DNA of 64,000 bases from Dissophora ornata (lineage: Eukaryota; Mortierellomycota; Mortierellomycetes; Mortierellales; Mortierellaceae): NCBI GenBank assembly GCA_025201705.1, contig MU616588.1:1-64000 (forward strand), in the 5' to 3' direction. The position numbers were made by a program, and so were the translations under genes. Positions 21,705 through 31,794 of the stretch are shown one piece after another. Each line of letters starts with the position of its first letter. The first letter of the stretch is position 1. The notes under the pieces were generated by a model. It had not been told where the DNA came from, did no database searches, and saw only the letters and a list, made by a program, of their open reading frames with translations.

Positions 21705-24700
21705 CTATTCCTCAGACTCGCGCAAAAAGTTCATCGTCCGTTGAATAAGGCTCCCAGGCTGTCGCGTATCGTCGTTAGGTAGCGCCACAGGTGGATCGGA
21801 TACATCCAGGTGTGAAGGTGGTGCCGGCTGTCGTTCCTCCAGCCCCAATCCACTTTCGCCATCTACTGCAGCATGATTATCACCGCGACCACTCTGGCGC
21901 AGCCGACCGCCGTCATGGTCCTGCCCTTCCTCGTCATCGTCATCGTCATCGTCGTCATCGTCGTCGTCATCGTGATGATCATGGTTCGCGCGCCGACTGA
22001 GCCAGGCACTGCCTGTCTCATATCCAAACCGCTGCTTTTCGTCACAGTCTTCATGCCCATCATCATCGTTGTATCCGCCAAACATCATGTTCAGAAGTCC
22101 TCTAGTGCTCTTGGGCTGCGTCTGGTGGATTGAGTTACCAGAGACTGTGCCTGCGCCTGTGCCAGCGCCCATGGACAGATGGTTGTTTTGTGGATGAGTT
22201 GAGGCGACAGTGTGATGTGGCACCATGGAATCCGAGGTCTTGGAGCGCACTTGGATCGCTGAGCGTGACATAGTCGTTGCTGTATTCGTAGCGAAAACAC
22301 CAGGGCTTTGGGGGCAAGAGGATGGTACACGAGGAGAAGACCCCAGCCTGGAGACCTTTTCTCTGGATTGAGTAGTTCCGGCCACGACTAAAGGGGAGAC
22401 ATAGGGTCTTTGAGATATGTTCGGGACTGGCTCCAGAGGTATAGATAAGCGTCGCCTCGAACCAACAGGGGAGTTTGTTAGGTACATCGAGTACGTAGAC
22501 TGAGGGGAACCGTTGTTGGTGATCTGATGTCCCTCCGTCAGTCCATTCTGCGCTCGCATGGTTCCAGCGACTTCCAAAGCACGCCCCTGTCCGTTATTTG
22601 GCTTATCAGCGGCCTCAAAATCAGAATGTACCATGCAACCTTCCCAGATGGGCGAAACAGGAGCCTCTCCGGCCGTCTCTTCAAAGTTGGATCCGTCATT
22701 GTTGCGCCACATTTGTTGCCCTCCTCGGTCGAGCCGAGGGCTGCGAATAGTGCCATCTGTTTCCTGTGCTCGGAATTTGAACTTCCCATCAGTTGCCGAG
22801 CTGTTGAGCGTAAAGTCGATCTCAACAGTGTCGCTGAGATCCCAATGTTCGTAGAGAGGGTTTCTCGGGAGCCATAGCTTGCGGTTCAGGGGCTTGAGGA
22901 GAGCAGGATGGACATATGTCTCAAAATCAGATGTTTTATCCTGGTATACTATCCTGGACGACTTGTGCTCAAAGTGAGGAGCAACAGTTGGGTATGCATA
23001 CACCTGGTGGGGTTTCCCTAATGCGCTTGTAAAGTACCCGTCATCTGCGAGAAATCGCTCCTCGAAAGTTGAAATATTGTCTCCTGATGTGACCACAGCA
23101 GTCGACGGGATTTCATCCTTCACAAGGTTCTTTCCTTCCTCCACCTTGTGCTCATCAGGAATCTGTGTATAATCCCCTGTGATGCCGTCGCCGCTCAATG
23201 TGTCCTGGTTGGGTACTGCGGTGATATTTGAGAGAGCTGAATTTCCATGCCCCACCTTCTCATCCAATGTACTCTCCTCTATAACGTCGGCGCCACTGCG
23301 CTCTTCTTGAACCCCGCCAGATACATCCTCTGTCGACTCGCTGTGTACTAGTTTCTTATATCGGTCAGTCTGCCCTGCTGAAACACCCAGTCGAGAGAAC
23401 TTCCCGGACTGTCCAAGACTTGTCGGGCAGCTGTTAGAACCTCCGAGTGCGGCTAAACTTGCTGCGCTGGTGGGGCTTCCTCCTAATGCATCGGCTCCCT
23501 CGCCGTTGCTTCCTCTCTTTCGTTGGCGCAAGCCAGAAGGTTCACTGGACTGTGTCGAGATCGAGTCAGAGGCGTCATACTCAGGTTCATCGTCGAAGGG
23601 GGCGTGCTCGGAGCCAAAGCCTCGAAGACCAGTGTCTAAAGGCAGATACTTTGTACGGGACCTGAAAAGATCCGTGCATAGGATCTTGAAGTAGATGGTG
23701 AACCCTAGAAGGGCGACAATAAAGAACCCTCCGACGAGTGCCTCCTTCAGCCAGAGGACACCGATCATTGTGACCTGGAAGATGATCAACCCGTCCGAAG
23801 TATACTGAAACACATGCCGGAAGTATCGCCCGCTGTTCTCGTACTTGCGGATATAACAGTACGCAAACTGGTACTTGAAAATTAGCAGCGCAGACCCAAA
23901 GAAGAAGACTGCCGCCACAAGGATAAGGGGGCTGATGATTGAATAAATCAAGGTGATCACAAAGGCGAGGATATTTTGTGGATAATAGTAGTAGTACTGA
24001 AAGCACCACGGTTCCGTGGCCCGTTGAAGTGACCGTGGGGTGCGTGTTAGTTTCCGTGCAGTGACAAAGATATGAATGACGAGCTGGGCCCAGACCTGAG
24101 CAAGCTCCAGAAAGTGCGTACAGGTGTTGAAGACGATGTAAAACACAAAAAACGTCGATCCAGACGGCAAACTCTCTGCAAGCAGGGTGAAGATATTGGT
24201 GGGTTTTTGAATCAGAGTAATGATCGACTTAAGGACGGCAGTTCCGATCATGAAGACAAAGAGGACGTTGAAAATAATGAAGTGGTAGTATCGGCGCAAT
24301 ACTTTCCCTTCGAGTGCCGAGTGCGAGACGGGGAGCTCTTGCTTCGAAATGGCTACATGTAGGAAATTTACAGCCTGTTAGCCATGTGGTCGCTGTGTGT
24401 AGCGCATCACTTTGACAAGGACAGATGTTACTCTGAAGAACTCACCAAGGATGATCACAGGCGCGAGAGCCAGAAAAACCGTGACAAACACGATGGGCAA
24501 CACGTTCTGAAGCAGCGATTGGATTAATGGCGATGCCTCGAGGATCGGCTTAAGGAACGTAAATCGTTCAGAGAGCGGACCGAGCGACGTCAATAGCAAG
24601 AACGAGGATGTTGGGAAGATCCAAAACACGATAAGAACCCTTTAAGAAGAGAGAGAGAGGAAGAGCGAAAGTTAGAGGTGGCGGAACGTAGACTGATCTT

Positions 24701-26371
24701 AGAACTTGCTTCTGCTGCCGTACCATATGCTTAGATTGACTGCTATGGAGCGCGTGAATCGGTTCCTGAAGCTGGCAGTGAGGTTGCTCCATAGCACATC
24801 CCTCGGCTCCATAGCCAGACACACGCTTAATCCCTGTGGCCTGGAATCGATCTTGCTTTGGGCGCAGAGCTGCGCTGAAAGATGATGTCTGAATGTCACG
24901 AACCCAAAGGACGTCGACTTGTACCGCAGAGAGCCATCGCGGAGCTCCTCTACTTTTCTGTCCAGGCGATTGTATTTCTTCAAAAAGTAGTCGATAGAGT
25001 CGATCCGACTGCCACCTTTGAACCGCTTCTCTGATCGTGTGGGCTGGAATACGTCCAAGCTTTGGCGAGATAATGCTGCAAGGAGCTGCCAGACTGTGAC
25101 GTTCGGATGGCTTTTAAAGTGGCCAGGCTCTCCATCTGTGTCCAAACCAGAGTCTCGTTGGTGGACGACGATATCGATAGCATCATGGTGAGTTGCTTCT
25201 GGGCCAGAGGACAGAGATGCGCTGGCCAATGCCTCAGGCGCAATCCCTGCCTTTGTCTCTGCTACTGCATCTGTCTTTGACTCCAGTGCTGGTTCAGCGT
25301 CTGATTGTGGTTCGATTGTGCGAGTGCTGCTGCCGCCTGTGGTGTGGCGCTTTTTCGCAAAAATCGATTTCCGGGTTTTGTTATACTGCTTCTTGTCCCC
25401 GAACAGCTCGAGGGCCATTTCACGGACAGATGCGTAGTCGGTGATGGTGGCTGCTTGGGCAGCATCTGTATTGGAAAGTCCCACAGAGAACTGGCCAGAT
25501 TTGATAGCGCATAGGACGGAACAGGCTAGCTCGATGTGCGCCTTTTCGAGCATGTTGAGAGCACTCTCCCGCCTGTCGATCTTCTGGCTGAGTCTCCCGC
25601 AGTGTTGCACCACTGTCGCAAACTCGACAGGTCCCATTTTAAGTGACTCGAAGTACTGCCTTAGTGCCTCGTCTGACCGCAGGTTGGAGGGCAACCGACT
25701 GATAAATATAGAGCGCTCTGCAATTTCCCCTTGCTGGATGCGCTGGAGAGTGTATTCACGTCGGAGATCCATCCACTGCCAGTAGTTTTTGAAAAGGAGG
25801 AACATCCAACTGACAGTGATAAGATAGGTGAGAACAACGTGTGCCCACAAGAGGTTCGAGTCGTTTGGAACGTTTGCGATGCTCAGTCGTGGGACTTCGT
25901 GGAGACCTCCCCCGGCTGTGTAGTGGATCGGAAGAAGGATGATGCCAACAATGATGCCATTGAAGATGCAAAACTGTAGACACATCTTGAGGAACCTCAG
26001 ATACATGACAGCATCCAACCCGACTTTCTCGATATAGAACTCTTCTGGTATTCGTATTGTGGGCATGATCCATCCAAAGAAATTGCGTGATACAGGCGGG
26101 GAGGGATTGCTGATATAATGCCAACAAATCAAAACGTTAGCGAGATGGCAAGGAGTCGGCTGTCGCCAAGAGGAGAGCCGGGACAGGATGCGAGGTCTGG
26201 CACTTACACACTCAAACGACATCTCGGGGAGTATAGGTACTCCATGGTTTTTTTTCGGCGGTTGTATTCAAAGACGCCTGCACACACCACACTGACACCG
26301 ACGCTGAGGCCAATCTGTGCAACCAAGCCATTGAAGGTGGGGACTAGATATCGAGTCGAGTAGTCCGTCAT
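21705..26371 (-). CDS. CSC1/OSCA/TMEM63-type cation channel (DUF221)
   Basis: Predicted osmo- or mechanosensitive cation channel. Four exons, 26371-26208, 26109-24724, 24639-24446 and 24352-21705, give 1463 aa with perfect phase. The first exon encodes TM1 (VAQIGLSVGVSVVCAGVFEY). Exon 2 carries the next TMs (CIFNGIIVGIILLPIHY, VVLTYLITVSWMFLLF) and the cytosolic RRM-like region beginning with RSIFISRLPSNLRSDE. Exons 3 and 4 supply the C-terminal TM bundle (VLIVFWIFPTSSFLLL, FIIFNVLFVFMIGTAV, ILVAAVFFFGSALLIF). About 620 residues of cytosolic tail follow, with a poly-Asp run near 22000-21925. The tail is far longer than in yeast Csc1 (about 780 aa). A second start at 26049 would drop TM1 and is less likely. 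Confidence 0.9.
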
Positions 26372-26929
26372 AGCGAGGCAGAGCAGGCGAGGATGTGGGC
26401 GTGTTTAGAGAATGGCAGGGACAGGAGGGTGCGAAAGAGTGCGAACGCTGGAGTCGAACGCAAAGGAACGCAAGGAAGGGGACACAAGGGACCGTAAAGA
26501 AAACGGCGCCAGTTGGACAGCGTCCGTTGGTACCAAGGAGCTTGCACCCAAGGTATTCAGGAACTAGTCAGTTGCGAAGAGGGAGAGAGGGCAAGCGAGA
26601 GGGCGAGAGGGCGAGAGGGCGGGGGGAGAGGGCGAGAGGGCGGGGGGAGAGGGCAAGGGCGGCAGTGGAACTGGCCCGAATGAATATGTCGGTGGAGCGA
26701 ACGAATGAACGAATGAACGAATGAACGAATGACGAGAAAAGAGATGCAACCAGCAATGACCCCCATCGACCGCCTCCGTGCTTATCTTTGTTAAACAATT
26801 GAGGCATGACATATGGACACATGGGTTTCGGTTCCCATCACCGTCGCACACACAAAAGTCGCACATCACATCCCACATGCTTCATTTTGTATTCGTTTCT
26901 GCATCCTCATTTGTTCATCGTCGCCCGTC
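26372..26929. promoter_or_regulatory. Divergent promoter with tandem GA-rich and GAATGAAC repeats
   Basis: Lies between the channel gene (-) and the F-box gene (+). At 26580-26655 GGCGAGA-type units repeat with interspersed G6 runs. At 26699-26733 the octamer GAACGAAT/GAATGAAC repeats about four times. Strongly purine-rich on the plus strand, which is pyrimidine-rich for the channel gene leader. Confidence 0.6.
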
Positions 26930-29032
26930 ATGCCCAACCCGCTGCTCATCCCAGAGATCCTCTGCGCCATCTTTGATTTGCTTGACACCCATTCGCTCCT
27001 CTCAGCAGCAGCCGTGTGCAAGACCTGGAACCGCGGCGCGGTTGAGGCGCTCTGGAGCGATATTCAGCAGCTCCGGCCAGACGAAGCGTTCTGCAACCTT
27101 GCACAAAAGTACGGGCACCATGTCCGCAACCTCAATATCATCCTCGATGCTCAACCGTTCCTCCAAGTCTCTGGCAAGACACTGCTCACATGCGTACTGC
27201 AGGAGACACCCCGTCTCAAGAAACTTGCCGTCGAATTCTTGGGCGGCTGCACCAGGGTGATGCTCTCGACTGTCTTCGAGGTCATCAACGATTACGTCGC
27301 TGGGAACCTGATGTCTCTCAGCCTCTCATTGAATGTCCTCCGAGGCTCCGATAGGGCGTTCTACAGAATAGCTCCCGAGGATGCCTTGGCCTTCCTACCT
27401 GCTCTCGCACACATGACAGAACTCCACCTGGATATCTCTCCTACAGATGAGACGATCGCCGTACTGGTTTCCCTGTTGCCGAACCTTGCCGTTGTTACGT
27501 TCAATGAACCGGCTGCTTCCAGTGAAGACGCTGAGTACTTTGGTGATGACAGCCTACAGTTGATAGGTCAAAAGCTGGCGCACCTCCGTGACATCACCAT
27601 CAACTTTAACCACCACATCACCTCGACAGGACTGATCGCGTTTTCAGTCCACTGCAAGACCTTAGAACGACTCGACCTTCGCCACTGTCCACAACTTGAT
27701 GCTGCCTGCCTCGAAGCTCTGGTGGAAGCCTCGCCTCTATTGACAAATATCCACTTGGACGGCAATGCAACCAACGACGAAGTGTTGCTTAAACTTGCAT
27801 CCCCTCCAAGAGCTGCTCGCTTGAAGACCTTATGGATCGGGCACTCTCTTGATGTCACCACTACAGGCGTTCAGAGTATTGTCGGGTCCTGCTCTGGATT
27901 GTTGGAGCTGGAGTTTTCTTTCTGCCCTAATGTCTCGATGGATTTGTTCGCGGGATCGGATTGGGAATGTATCGGACTCAGGACCCTCATATATAACGGA
28001 GTTCGTCAAAGCACAGTCGGGCCAGGGAGCGTAAGGACTCGAAGAACTATACAAGAGGACCTCGCCAATATGTACAGACAACTAAGGCGACTCTCGCGAC
28101 TCGAGGAACTGGATATGAGCGCGCTCCCTTTCGAGCCGCGACTCTTTGAAATGGGTCGGTCAGCGATAGAGAGCATGAAGAGGTTGGACAGATTGGTTCT
28201 TACCGATCGAAAGGACATGATCGAGGATAAGGAATTGATATGGCTAGCAACATGTCTCCCAAGCCTGAGGACATTGCAGGTCAACTCCGACAGAGTGAAG
28301 TACGGGCTAGTGAAGGATCTGAAAGAAATCAACAGCCTTCTTGACATCGAGTTGCTAGAAAGATGGCCAGTGATGACCAGCGATATGGATGACAGCTCAG
28401 AGGACTCGGAGGGTCTGAATACTCATTCCTACATGTCCACCATCTCTGAATTCCCTGAGGACTCTGATAACTCTGACGATTCTGATGAGTCTGATGGGTC
28501 TGGCCGTTTATACTCCAGCGATTCACAGGGATCATCAACCATTCCTAACACGTCTGGTGGTTTCGAGGCCTCTGAGGCTTCGGAATCTTCTGAGGCTTCG
28601 GAGTCATCTGAGGCTTCGGAGTTATCTGAGGTTTCTGATACATCTGATGCATCTCTGGCTTCTGAGGACTCTGGAATGTCTGATATATCTGAGGCTTCTG
28701 ACCCATCTGAGGACTCCGAGTCAACTGGTGAACCTAGTTCATTAGACCAAGCTGACCTTTCTGATGAATCAGATATGTCCAACAATTCAGAGACATCAGA
28801 CACTTCTGGCGCATCTACGGTAGTTAGCGTGTCTGAGCTGTCTGATGACTTTGATGAGTCTGTCGACTCTGAGGTATCTGCCGAATCTGCCGAATCTGCC
28901 GAGTCGGATGTCATTGAGGACTCTGGAAGCTCTGACACATCGGATGACTCTGACATTTGTGAGGACTCTGAGGACGAAATCGTGTACGATGGAGAAGGGG
29001 AGGATGAATCCTCTGATAGCGATAGCGACTAA
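26930..29032 (+). CDS. F-box/LRR protein with Ser-Asp/Glu-rich tail
   Basis: Candidate substrate receptor of an SCF ubiquitin ligase. Intron-free, 700 aa from the ATG at 26930; upstream in-frame sequence looks like leader. Residues 1-45 form an F-box (IPEILCAIFDLLDTHSLLSAAAVCKTWN). Residues about 60-470 hold leucine-rich repeat-like segments (LVSLLPNLAVVTF, CKTLERLDLRHCPQLDAACLEAL, LLELEFSFCPNV). From about residue 485 to the end the protein is an acidic tail built from Ser-Asp and Ser-Glu dipeptides, a possible multisite casein-kinase-2 target. Such F-box proteins form large families in Mortierella. The tail derives from TCN-GAN hexamer expansion, so its length probably varies between strains. 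Confidence 0.85.
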   Translation: MPNPLLIPEILCAIFDLLDTHSLLSAAAVCKTWNRGAVEALWSDIQQLRPDEAFCNLAQKYGHHVRNLNIILDAQPFLQVSGKTLLTCVLQETPRLKKLAVEFLGGCTRVMLSTVFEVINDYVAGNLMSLSLSLNVLRGSDRAFYRIAPEDALAFLPALAHMTELHLDISPTDETIAVLVSLLPNLAVVTFNEPAASSEDAEYFGDDSLQLIGQKLAHLRDITINFNHHITSTGLIAFSVHCKTLERLDLRHCPQLDAACLEALVEASPLLTNIHLDGNATNDEVLLKLASPPRAARLKTLWIGHSLDVTTTGVQSIVGSCSGLLELEFSFCPNVSMDLFAGSDWECIGLRTLIYNGVRQSTVGPGSVRTRRTIQEDLANMYRQLRRLSRLEELDMSALPFEPRLFEMGRSAIESMKRLDRLVLTDRKDMIEDKELIWLATCLPSLRTLQVNSDRVKYGLVKDLKEINSLLDIELLERWPVMTSDMDDSSEDSEGLNTHSYMSTISEFPEDSDNSDDSDESDGSGRLYSSDSQGSSTIPNTSGGFEASEASESSEASESSEASELSEVSDTSDASLASEDSGMSDISEASDPSEDSESTGEPSSLDQADLSDESDMSNNSETSDTSGASTVVSVSELSDDFDESVDSEVSAESAESAESDVIEDSGSSDTSDDSDICEDSEDEIVYDGEGEDESSDSDSD

Positions 29033-29639
29033 TCTGTGAATAAATAGCACGTTGCATTTTTATGATGAGAATAAGAATATTGGCGCGATGTGTCCATTCT
29101 AGATTAAGGCACGAGCTAGACACATGTGCAAAGGAAAGGAGGTCTCACACGGACTCGATTATCGCCATCGCACAACATCGCGAGACGTAGGAAAGCGATC
29201 CCCAACAACGACAAGCATACATTGTTGGCGAACGCTTGCGCGTGTGTGTGTGGTCCATAATGTTGCAGAAGCAGGAGGAGGAGTTTTGTGCAATACGCGC
29301 CGGATATGCGAATCATGTCCTCGGGCAAGAATTAGCCCAGCACACTTGCTGTTCGCTGCGTTTCTCAAAAACTTTATCGGTTTCATTTTTTTGTTCCTGA
29401 ACAATTATGTATATGCGAGCGAGGGCTGAGAACCAACATTCCTTCCAATAGTGCGACTCCTCCTACGCGTCAACAAGCCGCTTTCTTGGCAAATACAACA
29501 TATTTGGCGATGTCAGTGGTGATCAGAGAGGAACCAAAGCTAGGATATATCCATGTTATCGTTCCTGACCCAACTTGAAGAGTATTTGAGTATTCTGTAA
29601 GACGTTTGGGTCTGTCAACGCGTGTTATCCTTTGAAAGG
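29033..29639. other. Intergenic region, nothing recognised
   Basis: About 600 bp between the F-box stop and the S41 pseudogene. No coherent coding frame or repeat seen; contains a short GTGTGTGTG run near 29240. Confidence 0.4.
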
Positions 29640-31030
29640 GTTGCCTCGCTACAGGTGCATCGCAGTCCCAATATTAAACTATCCCCATAAGGCATTCGGG
29701 CTTGAGTCCAATGACGGCGCAGCCACTATTAGAGGGATAGCGTTGAATAATGTAACAAACTGGATTTGCTGGAGTCTGGTAGAGGAAATCCGACTAAACG
29801 CGACAATCGCGACCGGTCATAGCTTTGAGGGCTGCGATGTTCTTGGGATCGCTGGTGAAGATGTGCACCCCTACATCCAGACCTGAGCCGACAAACACAC
29901 GGGTTTCTAAAGAACGCTAATGTTCAATAACGCGCTGCTCCCATAGAGTTACGACGCAGACACTAAAACATGGTACCCAACGCCTGGAGCCTTTGCTCAG
30001 CGTGGCCTTCCAGAGCCTGACTATGTTGACTATCGGTTAGATGTGATCGTCTCAAGGGGCAAGACCCAGAGCAAATGCAGCGTTGACATCTGTGGCTCAT
30101 GGGCTGTCGTTGCCTCGTCTCTGACTGGGACTTTCATGGACAAGGCTTTGTTTCTGAAGAATCTCTGTGTCGCCACCCCTAAGTCGGATTCTAAACACAC
30201 TGGCTCTGAAGTATATCTGGGGCCAAGACGACAGATTCTGGTTACTGAGAGCAAGGTGTAACGGGCACGCAGGCGTGAGCTCCACCCGCAACGCGACCTT
30301 GGTTGTACCAACCACAAATGTTGAAGCTCTATCCTTTGAGCCCATTGTACTGCAAATAATTTTCTTAGATCTCATCAACATGGCCATCAATGATCGCATG
30401 GCCCAATACACAGAGGGGTTTTAAATGGACTATAATCTGACTGCCCTGGATCAGTCGATGACCCACCCTTGGTCGGGTGATGCTTCCAAGGCCATTCTAC
30501 TGACGGACGGCCAGTGTGGCTCTGCTCGCGGTATGGCTAGTGAGCTGCTTGCGAGTAAGCATGGGGTTGAGGCGGTAGCGGTGGGTGGGCATACTCGCAA
30601 AGGTTGTTATGTTCTCATTTGCTTGTACAGGACGTCATTGTAGATGCATTCGAGACGTTCAAAATTCAGCCCAATCAGCTCAATCAGCCCAATGGCACGA
30701 CTGCCGTGATGAACATGAGGTTCAGCCCACAATGACACAGTTGCCGTAATGAACACATCCAACAATGTGAATCGAGAGGTGTACGATCGTGCGCATTATG
30801 TTGCGGCTCGCCGGCTGGACTNNNNNNNNNNNNNNNNNNNNNNNNNNNNNNNNNNNNNNNNNNNNNNNNNNNNNNNNNNNNNNNNNNNNNNNNNNNNNNN
30901 NNNNNNNNNNNNNNNNNNNNNNNNNNNNNNNNNNNNNNNNNNNNNNNNNNNTACGCCGGATACAGCTAGAAACCACGATCAGCTATGGGGCGCCATGGCG
31001 GAGACAGCATGGGCTGGAGACCAGGCTTGG
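29640..31030 (+). pseudogene. S41 family peptidase pseudogene
   Basis: Degenerate relative of the intact S41 gene at 41968-44466. In one frame it reads HSFEGCDVLGIAGEDVHPYIQT, then YDADTKTWYPTPGAF, parallel to FNADTKEWTLNPGLF in the intact protein. That frame has stops at 29884, 29908 and 29944 and ends at 30261. A second frame carries NATLVVPTTNVEALSFEP, a stop at 30422, and the catalytic-serine block AILLTDGQCGSARGM (intact: TDGACGSACGM), then TPDTARNHDQLWG near 30952. The central domain between about 30400 and 30430 is deleted. The 130-base assembly gap lies near the 3' end. With several disabling changes in sequenced parts, the gap alone cannot explain the damage. Confidence 0.8.
30822..30951. 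other. Assembly gap, 130 N
   Basis: A run of N inside the S41 pseudogene. Just upstream, 30681-30750 carries two imperfect copies of a CAGCCC-AATGRCAC...GCCGTRATGAACA unit, and a repeat there may have caused the gap. Confidence 0.99.
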
Positions 31031-31060
31031 TCAGGGGCTATGTATAGACTTATGAAAAAA

Positions 31061-31794
31061 CAGAGCATTCAATATGGAGCAGAATACGTACAGTGCATGG
31101 CGCCTTGTTGCGGCCCCTGTCCCTGTGTTTTGAGTTGGCTAGAAATGCCTGTCTAGAAAAAATATGGAATGATGGCCGTAGCAGCCAATCAGAGGGCACT
31201 GGAAACATCTTGGTTTGTCTCGAGCGGGAAAGCGACCAACAGGAGGCGCGTCGACATGTTCCGCCCGCACTGTGCGGGAGGACTCAAGTGTGCAGAGTGT
31301 ACGTGTGCCCGGTTCCTGTTTGTCCGGCGTGCTCCCTCGCTCCCTCGCTCTCTCTCGAGACAACGACATGGCCGACGCATTGCAAAGACAGTTGTAATAC
31401 ATGGACAGTAGTAGTACAGTACTGCATATGTGAACGTCGTCAAAGCACGAGAGTGAAGGCCAACCCACCAATGGCGTGAATACAACCCTGTGTGGCCATC
31501 TTGCCCAAGCGTGCCGCTCGACAATGTTATGTCGGATAAAGTTGTCTTATCAGGTCCGCCTCGATCAAGTCTAGGTCCCACAATGGAGTGGATGGTTGTC
31601 GCTCTCCCGTACACACATCTTGTCGATTTGGGCTCCGCGCTGCCACATTCCCTGTAGCTCGTTTCTTTTGTCGACTTTCTCCTGTTCCTTTTCGCTTTTC
31701 TTTTCTTTCTTTCTTCTCTTTCCCTCTTCTCTTCACTTCTTTCCCTCACACCACCCCCACCCTCACACCTCCTCCTCCTTCACCGACCACAGAA
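31061..31794 (+). promoter_or_regulatory. Promoter and CT-rich leader of the sterol reductase gene
   Basis: No gene found. From about 31665 to 31794 the plus strand is almost pure pyrimidine (TTTCTTTTCTTTCTTTCTTC and similar), directly upstream of the ATG at 31795, typical of highly expressed fungal promoters. Confidence 0.5.

Noticed and set aside
26813..26929. In-frame upstream extension of the F-box gene
   Set aside because: Conserved F-box starts just after the ATG at 26930; the extension looks like leader sequence.
28429..28956. Antisense 175-codon Ser/Asp/Glu frame over the F-box tail
   Set aside because: Explained by the reverse-complement symmetry of TCNGA repeats; no independent start context or homology.
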